Shown here: in pieces, positions 49,649-57,544 of the stretch
Position numbering within the stretch: the stretch's first letter is position 1
Layout of the letters: each line of letters opens with the position of its first letter
Assembly: GCA_963781725.1 (NCBI GenBank)
Contig: CAWAGV010000001.1
Span: 1,550,001-1,614,000 of the forward strand
Direction: 5' to 3'
DNA: 64,000 nt
Origin: BOG-931 sp963781725
GTDB taxonomy: Bacteria; Pseudomonadota; Alphaproteobacteria; Rhizobiales; Xanthobacteraceae
Program-made: the position numbers and the translations under genes
The notes under the pieces: generated by a model
Database searches by the model: none
Seen by the model: only the letters and a program-made list of their open reading frames with translations
What the model was told of the DNA's origin: nothing

Positions 49649-50737
49649 CTATTTCGCCAGAGCACGCCGCAGTGCGCGGATCATGTCTTCAATGTCCTGA
49701 AGTCCGTTGGTGCGCGGCGATGCGCCCATATGCGGCGTCAGGGCCACGTTTTCAAACGCCAGCAGCTCGTCGTCGGCGCGGCCGGGCTCTTCATACAAAC
49801 CATCCATCGCCAATCCGCCAAGATGTCCCGTCCGCAGCGCATCCAGCAGCGCCGCACGGTCGATAACTTCCGGGCGGGACACATTGACGATGCAAGCGCC
49901 GCGTTTCATCTGCGCCAACCACTCACGGCCGATGAAACGCGCAGTGAACTCATCGAGCGGAAGCTGTGGGACAACCCAGTCGCTGTCACCGAGCAACAAT
50001 TCCAAAGGGCGATAGGTTACGCCGAGCATCTTCTCGTCAGCCTCCGGCAACCTCGTTCGCTGGTAGTATAAAGTCGCCATGCCGAATGCGCCGGCGCGGG
50101 TCGCGATCTCACGGCCGATCTCGCCGAGGCCGATAATGCCGATGGTGTTGCCGTTAAGCGTCCGCGTCCCCGAGAAACGGCCCCAATTCGCTCCGGGCGT
50201 ATGGCGCCGGTCGAACGGCCGGTAAGGCTGCTGATGACTCGGAAGCTGGTCGACACTCATCACGCCGGTCAACACGTTCAACTTCCGCGCCAGCGACAAC
50301 ATCAGTGCAAAAGCATGTTCGGCACAGGCGACATTGGCGCGGCGCCGTATGCCCAGCACCTTGATCCCCCGCGCCTCGCAGGCGGCCACGTCGATATTGC
50401 GAAACAGCATTCCATATTTGTGAACGGCCTTGAGATTCCGCGCTACAGCCAATTCTTCGGCGCCGACCTGCAAGGATTCAACGACGATCGCCTCAACTGG
50501 TCCAAGGCTCTCACGCAGTTCGGCTTGGGATTTCACCAGCTTGACGTCGCTCGGATAAAGCGCCCCCGCCGCCTTCTGAACTCCGTCGCACCAGCCGCCG
50601 AAATCGCGCAGATCGGGTGACATGAAATCCGCGAACGCAGTCCACCTGTCACGGCTCGTTGCCGGATCGAGAACAACCCCGATCAGGCGCGCCCAGACAT
50701 CGTCTTCGACAACGATCGTTGGCTTGTTTTGTGTCAT
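49649..50737 (-). CDS. D-2-hydroxyacid dehydrogenase family protein
   Basis: The 362-residue protein has the D-isomer-specific dehydrogenase pattern: NAD motif IGIIGLGEIGREIATRAGAF, the catalytic Arg context NVSRPEVIDRAALLDALRTG, Glu in LYEEPGRADDELL and His in LTPHMGASPRTNG. The N-terminus is a little longer than usual. ATG 50737 starts the conserved part. It is 20 bases downstream of the LysR-type gene and probably co-transcribed with it, so the regulator may sense its substrate or product. Confidence 0.88.
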   Translation of the reverse strand: MTQNKPTIVVEDDVWARLIGVVLDPATSRDRWTAFADFMSPDLRDFGGWCDGVQKAAGALYPSDVKLVKSQAELRESLGPVEAIVVESLQVGAEELAVARNLKAVHKYGMLFRNIDVAACEARGIKVLGIRRRANVACAEHAFALMLSLARKLNVLTGVMSVDQLPSHQQPYRPFDRRHTPGANWGRFSGTRTLNGNTIGIIGLGEIGREIATRAGAFGMATLYYQRTRLPEADEKMLGVTYRPLELLLGDSDWVVPQLPLDEFTARFIGREWLAQMKRGACIVNVSRPEVIDRAALLDALRTGHLGGLAMDGLYEEPGRADDELLAFENVALTPHMGASPRTNGLQDIEDMIRALRRALAK

Positions 50738-50757
50738 TGGATGAATTGCTGCAGCTG

Positions 50758-52086
50758 CTACCGGACGCGCATCCGGGCTGATGGCTTGGTTTGCCGGGGG
50801 AGTTTCCGGCGCGCAGGTCTCCGGGGCGACGCGCTCCTGACTTGAGGGACCCTGCCCTGCCGATTGTTTGCGACGCCCGCCGACGGAATGGCTTGTCTTC
50901 GCAACAGATCGAGAAATTGCCGGTGGATGCTGGTCGGCTGCCAATCGGCGCGCGTTGCAACGCCATCCACCCGCCGCAAATGCGGCGACCGGAACGGCAG
51001 CACCGTGAGCGCGCGATTGTCGTTCAATTGCAACTCGGCCTGCGACATCAGAGTGAGCCTGTCGGTACTCGCCAGAATGGCGCGATAGATCTGCATGGAC
51101 GTTGTTTCAATACTGACACGAGGCTGCTCGGCCATGCCGACAAACAGCCGCTCGAGCGCCTGCTGGCGTGGCGTGCTTGGGCCGGGCATGATCCAGTCAT
51201 AACGCAGGAGATCGCGGAGCGGCAGAGTCTTCAGAGCCGTCAGCGGATGCCCTTTGCGCGCCACGACCACGTACTGATTCAAAAACAGCGGCTCCTCCCG
51301 CACGTCGGCGACCCAATCCGGCCGCCTCAATACGCCGAAAAGAAAATCCAGCTTGCCGTTGCGTAGGTCGTTCAACAGCACCTCGTAATGACCATCGACG
51401 ACTTGCACATGAGCATTCGGATAGGTGCTCAGTAGCGCGTTGATCGCGGCCGAAAGCATCTGATGGTTTGAATGCGGGATGTTGCCGATAGCGAGCCGCG
51501 AGGTTGCTACGCCCTGCACCGCCTGGAGTTCTTCAAGGCCATATTCGATTTCGCGTATCGCAAGCTGGAATCGCCTGGCCAATTCGGTACCCTGTGCCGT
51601 CGTGGTCATGCCACTCGCCGCGCGGCGATACAAACTGCGCCGCAGCCCGCGTTCAAGCTCTTTGGCCGATCGGTGCAACGATGGCTGGGCAATGCCCAAT
51701 GTCCTTGCAGCGGCTTCAAACAACTCGCTGCCGGAAACGGCGATCAGGCAGCGCAGTTGCGGCCTCGTCAGCTTATTGACGACGATGTCCACACCCTGCC
51801 GCCCGGTGAAAGGGACTCCGACCGCCGGTTCGGCCAGAGCCGAACGGATATGGTCGAAAAAACGGCGCACCCGCGGCAGCAGGATTTTTCCGGCCTCCGT
51901 TGCGTAACAACCGGTACGACGGCGCTCGAACAGACGGGCCCTTAGTCTCACTTCAAGCGCATGCAGCGACTGCGTCAGCGCCGGTTGGGATAGACTTATC
52001 TCGCGCGCCGCCTTGCTGACGCTTTCGAGGCGCGCGGCGGCCTCGAACGCGCGAAGCTGCCGAAGCGAGGGAATGTCCGGAACCAT
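50758..52086 (-). CDS. LysR-type regulator with two tandem winged-helix domains
   Basis: The 442-residue regulator has a canonical LysR DNA-binding domain at residues 5-75 (LRQLRAFEAAARLESVSKAA, LSQPALTQSLHALE) and a second HTH-like domain at about 108-170 (LTRPQLRCLIAVSGSELFEA, LGIAQPSLHRSAKELERG). The effector domain follows (RLAIGNIPHSNHQMLSAAIN), and the C-terminus is a basic tail (RRPARRKLPRQTKPSARM). Typical LysR proteins are about 300 residues with one HTH. It is divergent from a Bug protein gene with a perfect dyad between them. Confidence 0.88.
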   Translation of the reverse strand: MVPDIPSLRQLRAFEAAARLESVSKAAREISLSQPALTQSLHALEVRLRARLFERRRTGCYATEAGKILLPRVRRFFDHIRSALAEPAVGVPFTGRQGVDIVVNKLTRPQLRCLIAVSGSELFEAAARTLGIAQPSLHRSAKELERGLRRSLYRRAASGMTTTAQGTELARRFQLAIREIEYGLEELQAVQGVATSRLAIGNIPHSNHQMLSAAINALLSTYPNAHVQVVDGHYEVLLNDLRNGKLDFLFGVLRRPDWVADVREEPLFLNQYVVVARKGHPLTALKTLPLRDLLRYDWIMPGPSTPRQQALERLFVGMAEQPRVSIETTSMQIYRAILASTDRLTLMSQAELQLNDNRALTVLPFRSPHLRRVDGVATRADWQPTSIHRQFLDLLRRQAIPSAGVANNRQGRVPQVRSASPRRPARRKLPRQTKPSARMRVR

Positions 52087-52198
52087 GAAAGTGCGAGCGC
52101 CTGTTTGCGAGAACTTGCCGTTTATAGCAAATTCTTATGACCTCGTACCGCAATTCGATTGGCCCTGGACCGGCATTAATGGCAGAGGTCCGGATAGA

Positions 52199-52224
52199 TT
52201 TTTGGCATATCCGTATGCCAAAAA
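52199..52224. promoter_or_regulatory. Perfect 11-bp-arm inverted repeat between the LysR-type and Bug genes
   Basis: TTTTTGGCATA (52199-52209) and TATGCCAAAAA (52214-52224) are exact inverted copies separated by TCCG. The dyad lies 61 bases before the Bug start (52285) and about 113 bases before the LysR start (52086). It contains the T-N11-A type spacing used by LysR regulators, so it is the best candidate operator of the double-HTH regulator. A cruciform or terminator role is less likely, because it sits in a divergent promoter region. Confidence 0.6.
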
Positions 52225-52284
52225 GACAATGCCGCGACGCAAAGCCGGCAAATCCATTCAAAGAAGCCGCCCAGGGAGGAGCAG

Positions 52285-53319
52285 ATGCGCTCGCTAACCG
52301 GCACCGTTGATCGTGCGGGAATTCGGCCTCTGCGCCGTACGGTTGCAGCGCTCGGCGCTGTTGTCGCGATTGCATTTGGCGCGGCCTCGATCATGGGCGT
52401 GCAGACGGGCGCGCAGGCGGCCGACTACCCGACCAAGCCGGTCCGCATATTCGTGCCATACGGCCCCGGCGGGGTCGGCGACCTGACCATGCGGCTGGTG
52501 GCGGACAAGCTGAGCCAGAACCTGAAGCAGCAATTTATCGTCGAGAACCGTCCAGGCGCCGGCGGCATCGCCAATGCAACATCGGCGATGCGTGCTGAAC
52601 CGGACGGCTACACGCTGATCGAGATCGGTAACGGTTCGACGATCAGCATGTCGCTGTTCAAGGATCTGCCCTACAACGTGCTTACCGACTTCGCCTCGAT
52701 ATCGGTGACAGGCAGCTTTGAAATGCTGCTCGGTGTACCTGACGGTTCGCCTTACAAGTCGCTCAAGGAACTCGTCGAAGCGGCAAAGAAAAGTCCGGGA
52801 AAGATCAACCTCGGCGCAATCAATCCCGGGAGCACGCAAAATCTGTCCGCATATCTTTTCGAGCAGGTGACCGGCGCGAAATACACGATCATCACCTATC
52901 GCACGACGCCGGATCTGGTCACGGCGCTGTTGCGCGGCGACGTCGACCTCGGGTTCGATTACTTTGCCGGCTTTCAGAGCGAAATCGGCCCGGGAAAGAT
53001 ACGAATCATCGCCACGTCGGGCGACGATCGCGATCCCTTGCTGAAAAACTCGCCGACCGCCAAGGAAAGCGGCTTCCCCGACTACGTCGTCAGCAGCTGG
53101 AACGGTCTTGCAGCACCGGCGAAGGTTTCACCCGACATCATCAAGACACTGAACGACGGCGTCGTGAAGGCCATGGCGGAACCCGACGTCAAAGCCAAGG
53201 CACTCAACCTCGGTATCGACTCGAGGCCCAGCACGCCGCAGCAAATGCATGACAGACTTGCGGCCGATTTCGCCAAATGGCGCGACGTCATCGACAAAGC
53301 CGGAATCCCGAAGCAGTAA
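52285..53319 (+). CDS. Bug/TctC-family substrate-binding protein
   Basis: The 344-residue periplasmic protein has a long N-region then VAALGAVVAIAFGAASIMGV as signal, and the Bug sequence YPTKPVRIFVPYGPGGVGD, VENRPGAGGIANATSAM and ATSGDDRDPLLKNSPTAKES. The ribosome site GGGAGGAGCAG lies directly before ATG 52285. It is divergent from the LysR-type gene and is followed 10 bases later by the first decarboxylase-like gene, so it probably delivers the acid those genes process. No permease genes accompany it. Confidence 0.9.
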   Translation: MRSLTGTVDRAGIRPLRRTVAALGAVVAIAFGAASIMGVQTGAQAADYPTKPVRIFVPYGPGGVGDLTMRLVADKLSQNLKQQFIVENRPGAGGIANATSAMRAEPDGYTLIEIGNGSTISMSLFKDLPYNVLTDFASISVTGSFEMLLGVPDGSPYKSLKELVEAAKKSPGKINLGAINPGSTQNLSAYLFEQVTGAKYTIITYRTTPDLVTALLRGDVDLGFDYFAGFQSEIGPGKIRIIATSGDDRDPLLKNSPTAKESGFPDYVVSSWNGLAAPAKVSPDIIKTLNDGVVKAMAEPDVKAKALNLGIDSRPSTPQQMHDRLAADFAKWRDVIDKAGIPKQ

Positions 53320-53329
53320 GGTACAAAAC

Positions 53330-54316
53330 ATGGCTGACAAACCCCGCCTCAAGATCGCGATCGCGGAATACGGACATACCCGCGGCGTAATGTCCGGCGC
53401 GATCCCGGTCGAGGGCGTCGATCTGGATTTCGTCAAGGTCGTCCCGATTATCGGCGCGTTTCGCCGGATGGTGCGCGATCTTGAGTTCGACATCTGCGAG
53501 ATGGCGCCGACGACTTACATGATCGCGCGCGCACTCGGCGCACCGTATATCGCGCTGCCGATTTTCCTGATGCGCCGCTTCCATCACGGCGGCTTCGTCG
53601 TCCGGCCCAACTCCGGCATCAAGGTGCCGAAGGATCTGGAAGGCAAGAAAGTCGGCGTTCGCGCCTACTCCGTTACGACCGGCGTCTGGACGCGCGGCAT
53701 CTTTATCAATGAATACGATCTCGATTCATCGAAAGTGACCTGGGTGGTCGATGACGAGGAACATGTCACGACGCTTAAGCTGCCGCCAAATGTCGTACAC
53801 ACCGCCGAAGGCCAATCGCTGCAAAGCATGATGAAGGCGGGCGAGATTCAGGCAGGCTTTAGCGGGCCTGCGGGTGTCGGCCGGTCAGGACCGCCGATCA
53901 GCGGCTGGGACAAAGCCGGCGCAGCCGCCGCGGCAGCGGACACCTATCCGGAACTCATCGCCGACGTCGAAGAGGTCGAGGCCAACTGGTTCCGAAGCAC
54001 GGGCATCTATCCGATCCATGGCCTGATTGTCGTGAAGGATGAAGTCCTCAGCCGTCATCCGCAACTCGCGCGCGCATTGATGGATGCGTTTGTGAAAGCA
54101 AAACAGCCCTATCTCGATCAGCTCAAGAAAGGCCAGGGCGACACTCCGGAAGACAAACGCTATCGCAAGTTCCTATCGTTGATGAGCGATCCCCTGCCTT
54201 ACGGCATGGCGGCGAACCGGCCGAGCATCGAGGCCCTGGTCACCTACAGCCTGCAGCAGAAATTGATACCGTCGCGCCCCGAGCTTGACCGGGTGTTCGT
54301 CGATATCGATCCGTGA
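53330..54316 (+). CDS. 4,5-dihydroxyphthalate decarboxylase-like protein (copy 1)
   Basis: The 328-residue cytosolic protein has a periplasmic-binding-like fold but no signal peptide. It contains AIAEYGHTRGVMSGAIPVEG, FRRMVRDLEFDICEMAPTTY, ALPIFLMRRFHHGGFVVRPN and KVGVRAYSVTTGVWTRGIF, matching 4,5-dihydroxyphthalate decarboxylase-type proteins. In phthalate degraders that enzyme removes a carboxyl group from a diol acid. The adjacent gene encodes an amidohydrolase, and the pair is repeated downstream. The exact substrate is unknown. Confidence 0.82.
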   Translation: MADKPRLKIAIAEYGHTRGVMSGAIPVEGVDLDFVKVVPIIGAFRRMVRDLEFDICEMAPTTYMIARALGAPYIALPIFLMRRFHHGGFVVRPNSGIKVPKDLEGKKVGVRAYSVTTGVWTRGIFINEYDLDSSKVTWVVDDEEHVTTLKLPPNVVHTAEGQSLQSMMKAGEIQAGFSGPAGVGRSGPPISGWDKAGAAAAAADTYPELIADVEEVEANWFRSTGIYPIHGLIVVKDEVLSRHPQLARALMDAFVKAKQPYLDQLKKGQGDTPEDKRYRKFLSLMSDPLPYGMAANRPSIEALVTYSLQQKLIPSRPELDRVFVDIDP

Positions 54317-54349
54317 ACGATTTCTGTAAACCCGAACGCGAGTGAACTC

Positions 54350-55198
54350 ATGCCTGTTATCGATATCCATCCGCATATCGTTTCGCCCGACACCAAGAAA
54401 TATCCGCTGGACCCGCTCGGCGGTACGCAATCCACCTGGTCGAGCGAACGACCGACGACCTACCAGGACATGATCAAAGCGATGGACGACGCCGGCGTCG
54501 ACAAGTCGGCGATCGTTCATTCCTCCACCGCTTACGGTTACGACAACAGTTATGTGGCCGATGCGGTCGCGGCGGTTCCATCCCGCTTCACCGGCGTCTA
54601 TTCTATCGACGTTCTGGCCCCCGATGCGGTCAAGACATTCGACTATTGGCTCAGCCGCGGCTGTACTGGCATGCGGCTGTTCACCACCGGCAGCACCTTG
54701 CCCAACCAGTCGACCTGGTTCGTCGATCCGAAGACCTACCCGTTCTGGGAACACGCGGCGGCGAAAAACATCCCGGTCTGCATGCAGATGAAGCACGAGG
54801 GCCTGCCGCTGCTGCGCCAGGTCATGGATCGATTCCCGAAAGTAACGATCATTCTCGATCACCTGTCGCGGGCGCCGTACGAGGACGGACCGCCGTACGC
54901 CGCGGCCGCAGACTTCTTCGAACTGGCCAAGTACAACCAGCTCTACCTCAAGATCACGCCGGTGAACTGGGCGGTGAAGAGCTGGGGCAAAGGTTCGCCG
55001 GACACGTATTTCGGCAAGGTTGTCGACACGTTTGGCGCATCGCGGGTAGCTTGGGGCTCGAACTTCCCGAATTCCATCGGCACGCTGAAAGAGATCCTTG
55101 GCGCCGCGCACAAGGCGTTCTCTTTCGCCAAGCCGTCGGATCAGGACTGGATTTTTGGCAAGACTGCGCTCACGCTATATCCCAGTCTGGCAAAGTGA
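54350..55198 (+). CDS. Amidohydrolase family protein (copy 1, 2-pyrone-dicarboxylate-lactonase-like)
   Basis: The 282-residue TIM-barrel enzyme begins MPVIDIHPHIVSPDTKKYPL with the metal-binding HxH, and has ILDHLSRAPYEDG with the later His. The usual C-terminal Asp motif is VAWGSNFPNSIG, with Asn in the ligand position, as seen in one subgroup of the family. It may be a lactonase, decarboxylase or hydratase of aromatic breakdown. The gene forms a module with the preceding decarboxylase-like gene. Confidence 0.85.
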   Translation: MPVIDIHPHIVSPDTKKYPLDPLGGTQSTWSSERPTTYQDMIKAMDDAGVDKSAIVHSSTAYGYDNSYVADAVAAVPSRFTGVYSIDVLAPDAVKTFDYWLSRGCTGMRLFTTGSTLPNQSTWFVDPKTYPFWEHAAAKNIPVCMQMKHEGLPLLRQVMDRFPKVTIILDHLSRAPYEDGPPYAAAADFFELAKYNQLYLKITPVNWAVKSWGKGSPDTYFGKVVDTFGASRVAWGSNFPNSIGTLKEILGAAHKAFSFAKPSDQDWIFGKTALTLYPSLAK

Positions 55199-55216
55199 CG
55201 AAGGGAAGTACGTCCG

Positions 55217-56113
55217 ATGGCTACTGCAACGAAGCTCAAGCTCCACACGATGATGGGCAACTATCCGAACACCGCACCGCTGAAGAGCGGCGCGGTGAAG
55301 TCGGACTTGATCGACTACGATTTTGCCGAGGTCAAAGTCGCCAACAATCTGTTCAAGGCGGTGGTGCGCGATGCCAGATACGACGTCGCCGAGCTTGCGA
55401 TCGTGACCTACATACAGGCCAAAGCCGCCGGCAAGCCGTACATCCTCATTCCGGCAGTACTGGTGAGCCGCGGCCAGCATCACACCATCGGCTACAACCC
55501 CGAGCGCGGGGCGCTCAAGCCTTCCGACCTCAATGGCAAACGAGCCGGCGTTCGCGCCTACACGGTCACGACCGGCACCTGGGTTCGCGGTATTCTCGCC
55601 AGCGATTATGGGGTCAATCTCGACAGCGTCGAATGGGTCACGTTCGAGGACCCGCATGTTGCCGAATACACCGACCCACCCGCCATCAAACGGGCGCCGG
55701 AAGGCAAGGAGCTCGGCAAGATGCTGCTCGACGGCGAGATTTCCGCCGCCATCCTCGGCGACAAATTCCCCGATCCTCGGCTGAAGCAGCTCATTCCCGA
55801 TGCCGAAGGCGCGGCCAAGAAATGGGCCGAGCGCCACGGCGGCATTCCGATCAACCACATGGTGGTGGTGCGTGAAGAGCTGTCGCGATCGCGTCCCGAC
55901 ATCGTCAAGGAAGTGTTCCGCACAATTCATGAAAGCACGAAGGCCGCAGGTCTCGCCGACGGCGGTGCGATGAACCCGTATCGTTTCGGTGTCGAAGCCT
56001 GCCGGCCGATCCTGGAAATCATCATCGACTTTTGCTTCCAGCAGAAGCTGATCACGCGGCGCATCACTGTCGACGAGTTGTTCGACGACAATACGCGCGC
56101 GCTGCGCGCCTGA
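55217..56113 (+). CDS. 4,5-dihydroxyphthalate decarboxylase-like protein (copy 2)
   Basis: The 298-residue protein parallels copy 1: LHTMMGNYPNTAPLKSGAV, NNLFKAVVRDARYDVAELAI, ILIPAVLVSRGQHHTIGYNP and GVRAYTVTTGTWVRGILASD align with the same positions. Overall divergence from copy 1 is substantial, so the duplication is old or the genes are distinct subfamilies. No signal peptide. It starts 18 bases after the first amidohydrolase and is followed by a second one. Confidence 0.82.
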   Translation: MATATKLKLHTMMGNYPNTAPLKSGAVKSDLIDYDFAEVKVANNLFKAVVRDARYDVAELAIVTYIQAKAAGKPYILIPAVLVSRGQHHTIGYNPERGALKPSDLNGKRAGVRAYTVTTGTWVRGILASDYGVNLDSVEWVTFEDPHVAEYTDPPAIKRAPEGKELGKMLLDGEISAAILGDKFPDPRLKQLIPDAEGAAKKWAERHGGIPINHMVVVREELSRSRPDIVKEVFRTIHESTKAAGLADGGAMNPYRFGVEACRPILEIIIDFCFQQKLITRRITVDELFDDNTRALRA

Positions 56114-56134
56114 GACTTCCAAAGGAGAGCGGCC

Positions 56135-56974
56135 ATGATGATCATGGATGCCGGCGTCCATATCTGGAAACCGGAAGCGCCGGACCGACCGTGGATGCCC
56201 GGCCGCAAGGCGCATCTGCCGGACCCGATCACCTACGAAAAATTCAGTGCGATGATGAAGGACGCCGGCGTCGAGCATGCCATCCTGGTGCCGCCGTCAT
56301 GGGAAGGCGACCGCGTCGACTACAGCCTCGAAGCCGCGCAGAAGTTTCCGAACCGCTTTGCGGTCATGGGCCGGTTTCCGATCAACAAGCCGGAAGAGCG
56401 CAGCAAGCTCGAAACCTGGCGCGACCAGAAGGGCGTGCTCGGTGTGCGGCTGACTCTGCATCACGAATGGGATCGCGAGTGGATGCGCGACGGCACCGCC
56501 GACTGGTTCTGGCCGGCGGCGGAGCGGCTTGGCATTCCGGTGATGCTGAATGCGCCCTATACGCACAAGGAAATCGGCGAAGTGGCCGCGCGGCATCCGC
56601 GGCTGCGCATCATCATGGACCACCTCGGCGCCCGCACCACGCAGAAGGACGATCTGCTGAAAGCCGCGGCGGAAAGCACCACGACTCTGGCGAAGCATCC
56701 GAATGTCTACGTCAAGCTGACGCTGGTGCCGGTGTTCTCAACTGCGCCCTACCCTTACAAAAACATTCAGCCCTACATCCGCCGGCTCGTGGAAGCGTTC
56801 GGGCCGAAGCGCTGCTTTTGGGGCACGGATGCATCGGCGATGCTGGAGCGCACCACGTGCAGCTATAGCGATTGCGTCAAGCTGTTCACCGAGCACATGG
56901 ACTTCCTGTCGGATTCCGACAAGGAATGGATCATGGGACGCGGTCTTGCCGAGTGCCTGAACTGGCCGAAGTAA
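56135..56974 (+). CDS. Amidohydrolase family protein (copy 2) with altered metal motif
   Basis: The 279-residue TIM-barrel protein starts MMIMDAGVHIWKPEAPDRPW. The usual HxH is here GVH, so the first metal-binding histidine is replaced by Gly. The later motifs LRIIMDHLGARTT (His) and RCFWGTDASAM (Asp) are intact. The enzyme may use one metal differently or none. Start is ATG 56135 or 56138. It ends the duplicated module and is convergent with the cupin gene 35 bases away. Confidence 0.83.
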   Translation: MMIMDAGVHIWKPEAPDRPWMPGRKAHLPDPITYEKFSAMMKDAGVEHAILVPPSWEGDRVDYSLEAAQKFPNRFAVMGRFPINKPEERSKLETWRDQKGVLGVRLTLHHEWDREWMRDGTADWFWPAAERLGIPVMLNAPYTHKEIGEVAARHPRLRIIMDHLGARTTQKDDLLKAAAESTTTLAKHPNVYVKLTLVPVFSTAPYPYKNIQPYIRRLVEAFGPKRCFWGTDASAMLERTTCSYSDCVKLFTEHMDFLSDSDKEWIMGRGLAECLNWPK

Positions 56975-57009
56975 AATCCGGCCAAACCGGCCGCGGTTAG
57001 GACTTCGCG

Positions 57010-57522
57010 TTATCGCGCGTGGGCGACGCCCAGCACCGGCTTGCCGATACCGAGTGGCTCGGCGTCGAGCAAAACGAAAGCGACACGGGCCCGTTTATCG
57101 CTACGATTGGCCCATGCATGGTTGGTGCCGCGCTGGACCATGACATCGCCGGCCTTCAGCTTCACCGACGACTGATCCATATCCATCTCGATCTCGCCTT
57201 CCAGCACGATCACATAGTCGATCGTCTCGGTGCGGTGCATGTGCGGGGTGTTGCCGGGCGGAAAATCGATGATGGCAAAGCGGGAGCCGTGGGCCGGTGG
57301 CGCGGTGCCGATGATGCGCGCGCCCATGTCTTCCGGCAATTCGCCGATCGGCATGCTCGCCGGCGAACCGTCCGTGCACCAGAGCATGGTCGAAACAGTG
57401 CCGGGCTGCGGGTATTTGGCATTCGTCGCCGGTCCGTCGGTCAGGACCTTGGCGACATTCGCCTTGTCGTGGCCGGTGACGACGCGACGGATCGGCGGAT
57501 AGTTCGGTTTGTCGGTGCTCAT
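57010..57522 (-). CDS. Cupin domain protein
   Basis: The 170-residue protein contains FPPGNTPHMHRTETIDYVIV, a cupin first motif with two histidines and a glutamate, and VMVQRGTNHAWANRSDKRAR as the second motif with His. It is a single-domain cupin that could bind iron, manganese or zinc and act as a dioxygenase or isomerase. It is the last gene of the minus-strand operon with the M24-like and epimerase genes, 22 bases after the M24-like gene. Confidence 0.88.
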   Translation of the reverse strand: MSTDKPNYPPIRRVVTGHDKANVAKVLTDGPATNAKYPQPGTVSTMLWCTDGSPASMPIGELPEDMGARIIGTAPPAHGSRFAIIDFPPGNTPHMHRTETIDYVIVLEGEIEMDMDQSSVKLKAGDVMVQRGTNHAWANRSDKRARVAFVLLDAEPLGIGKPVLGVAHAR

Positions 57523-57544
57523 GCTTGCTTCGATTGTTCGAGGG

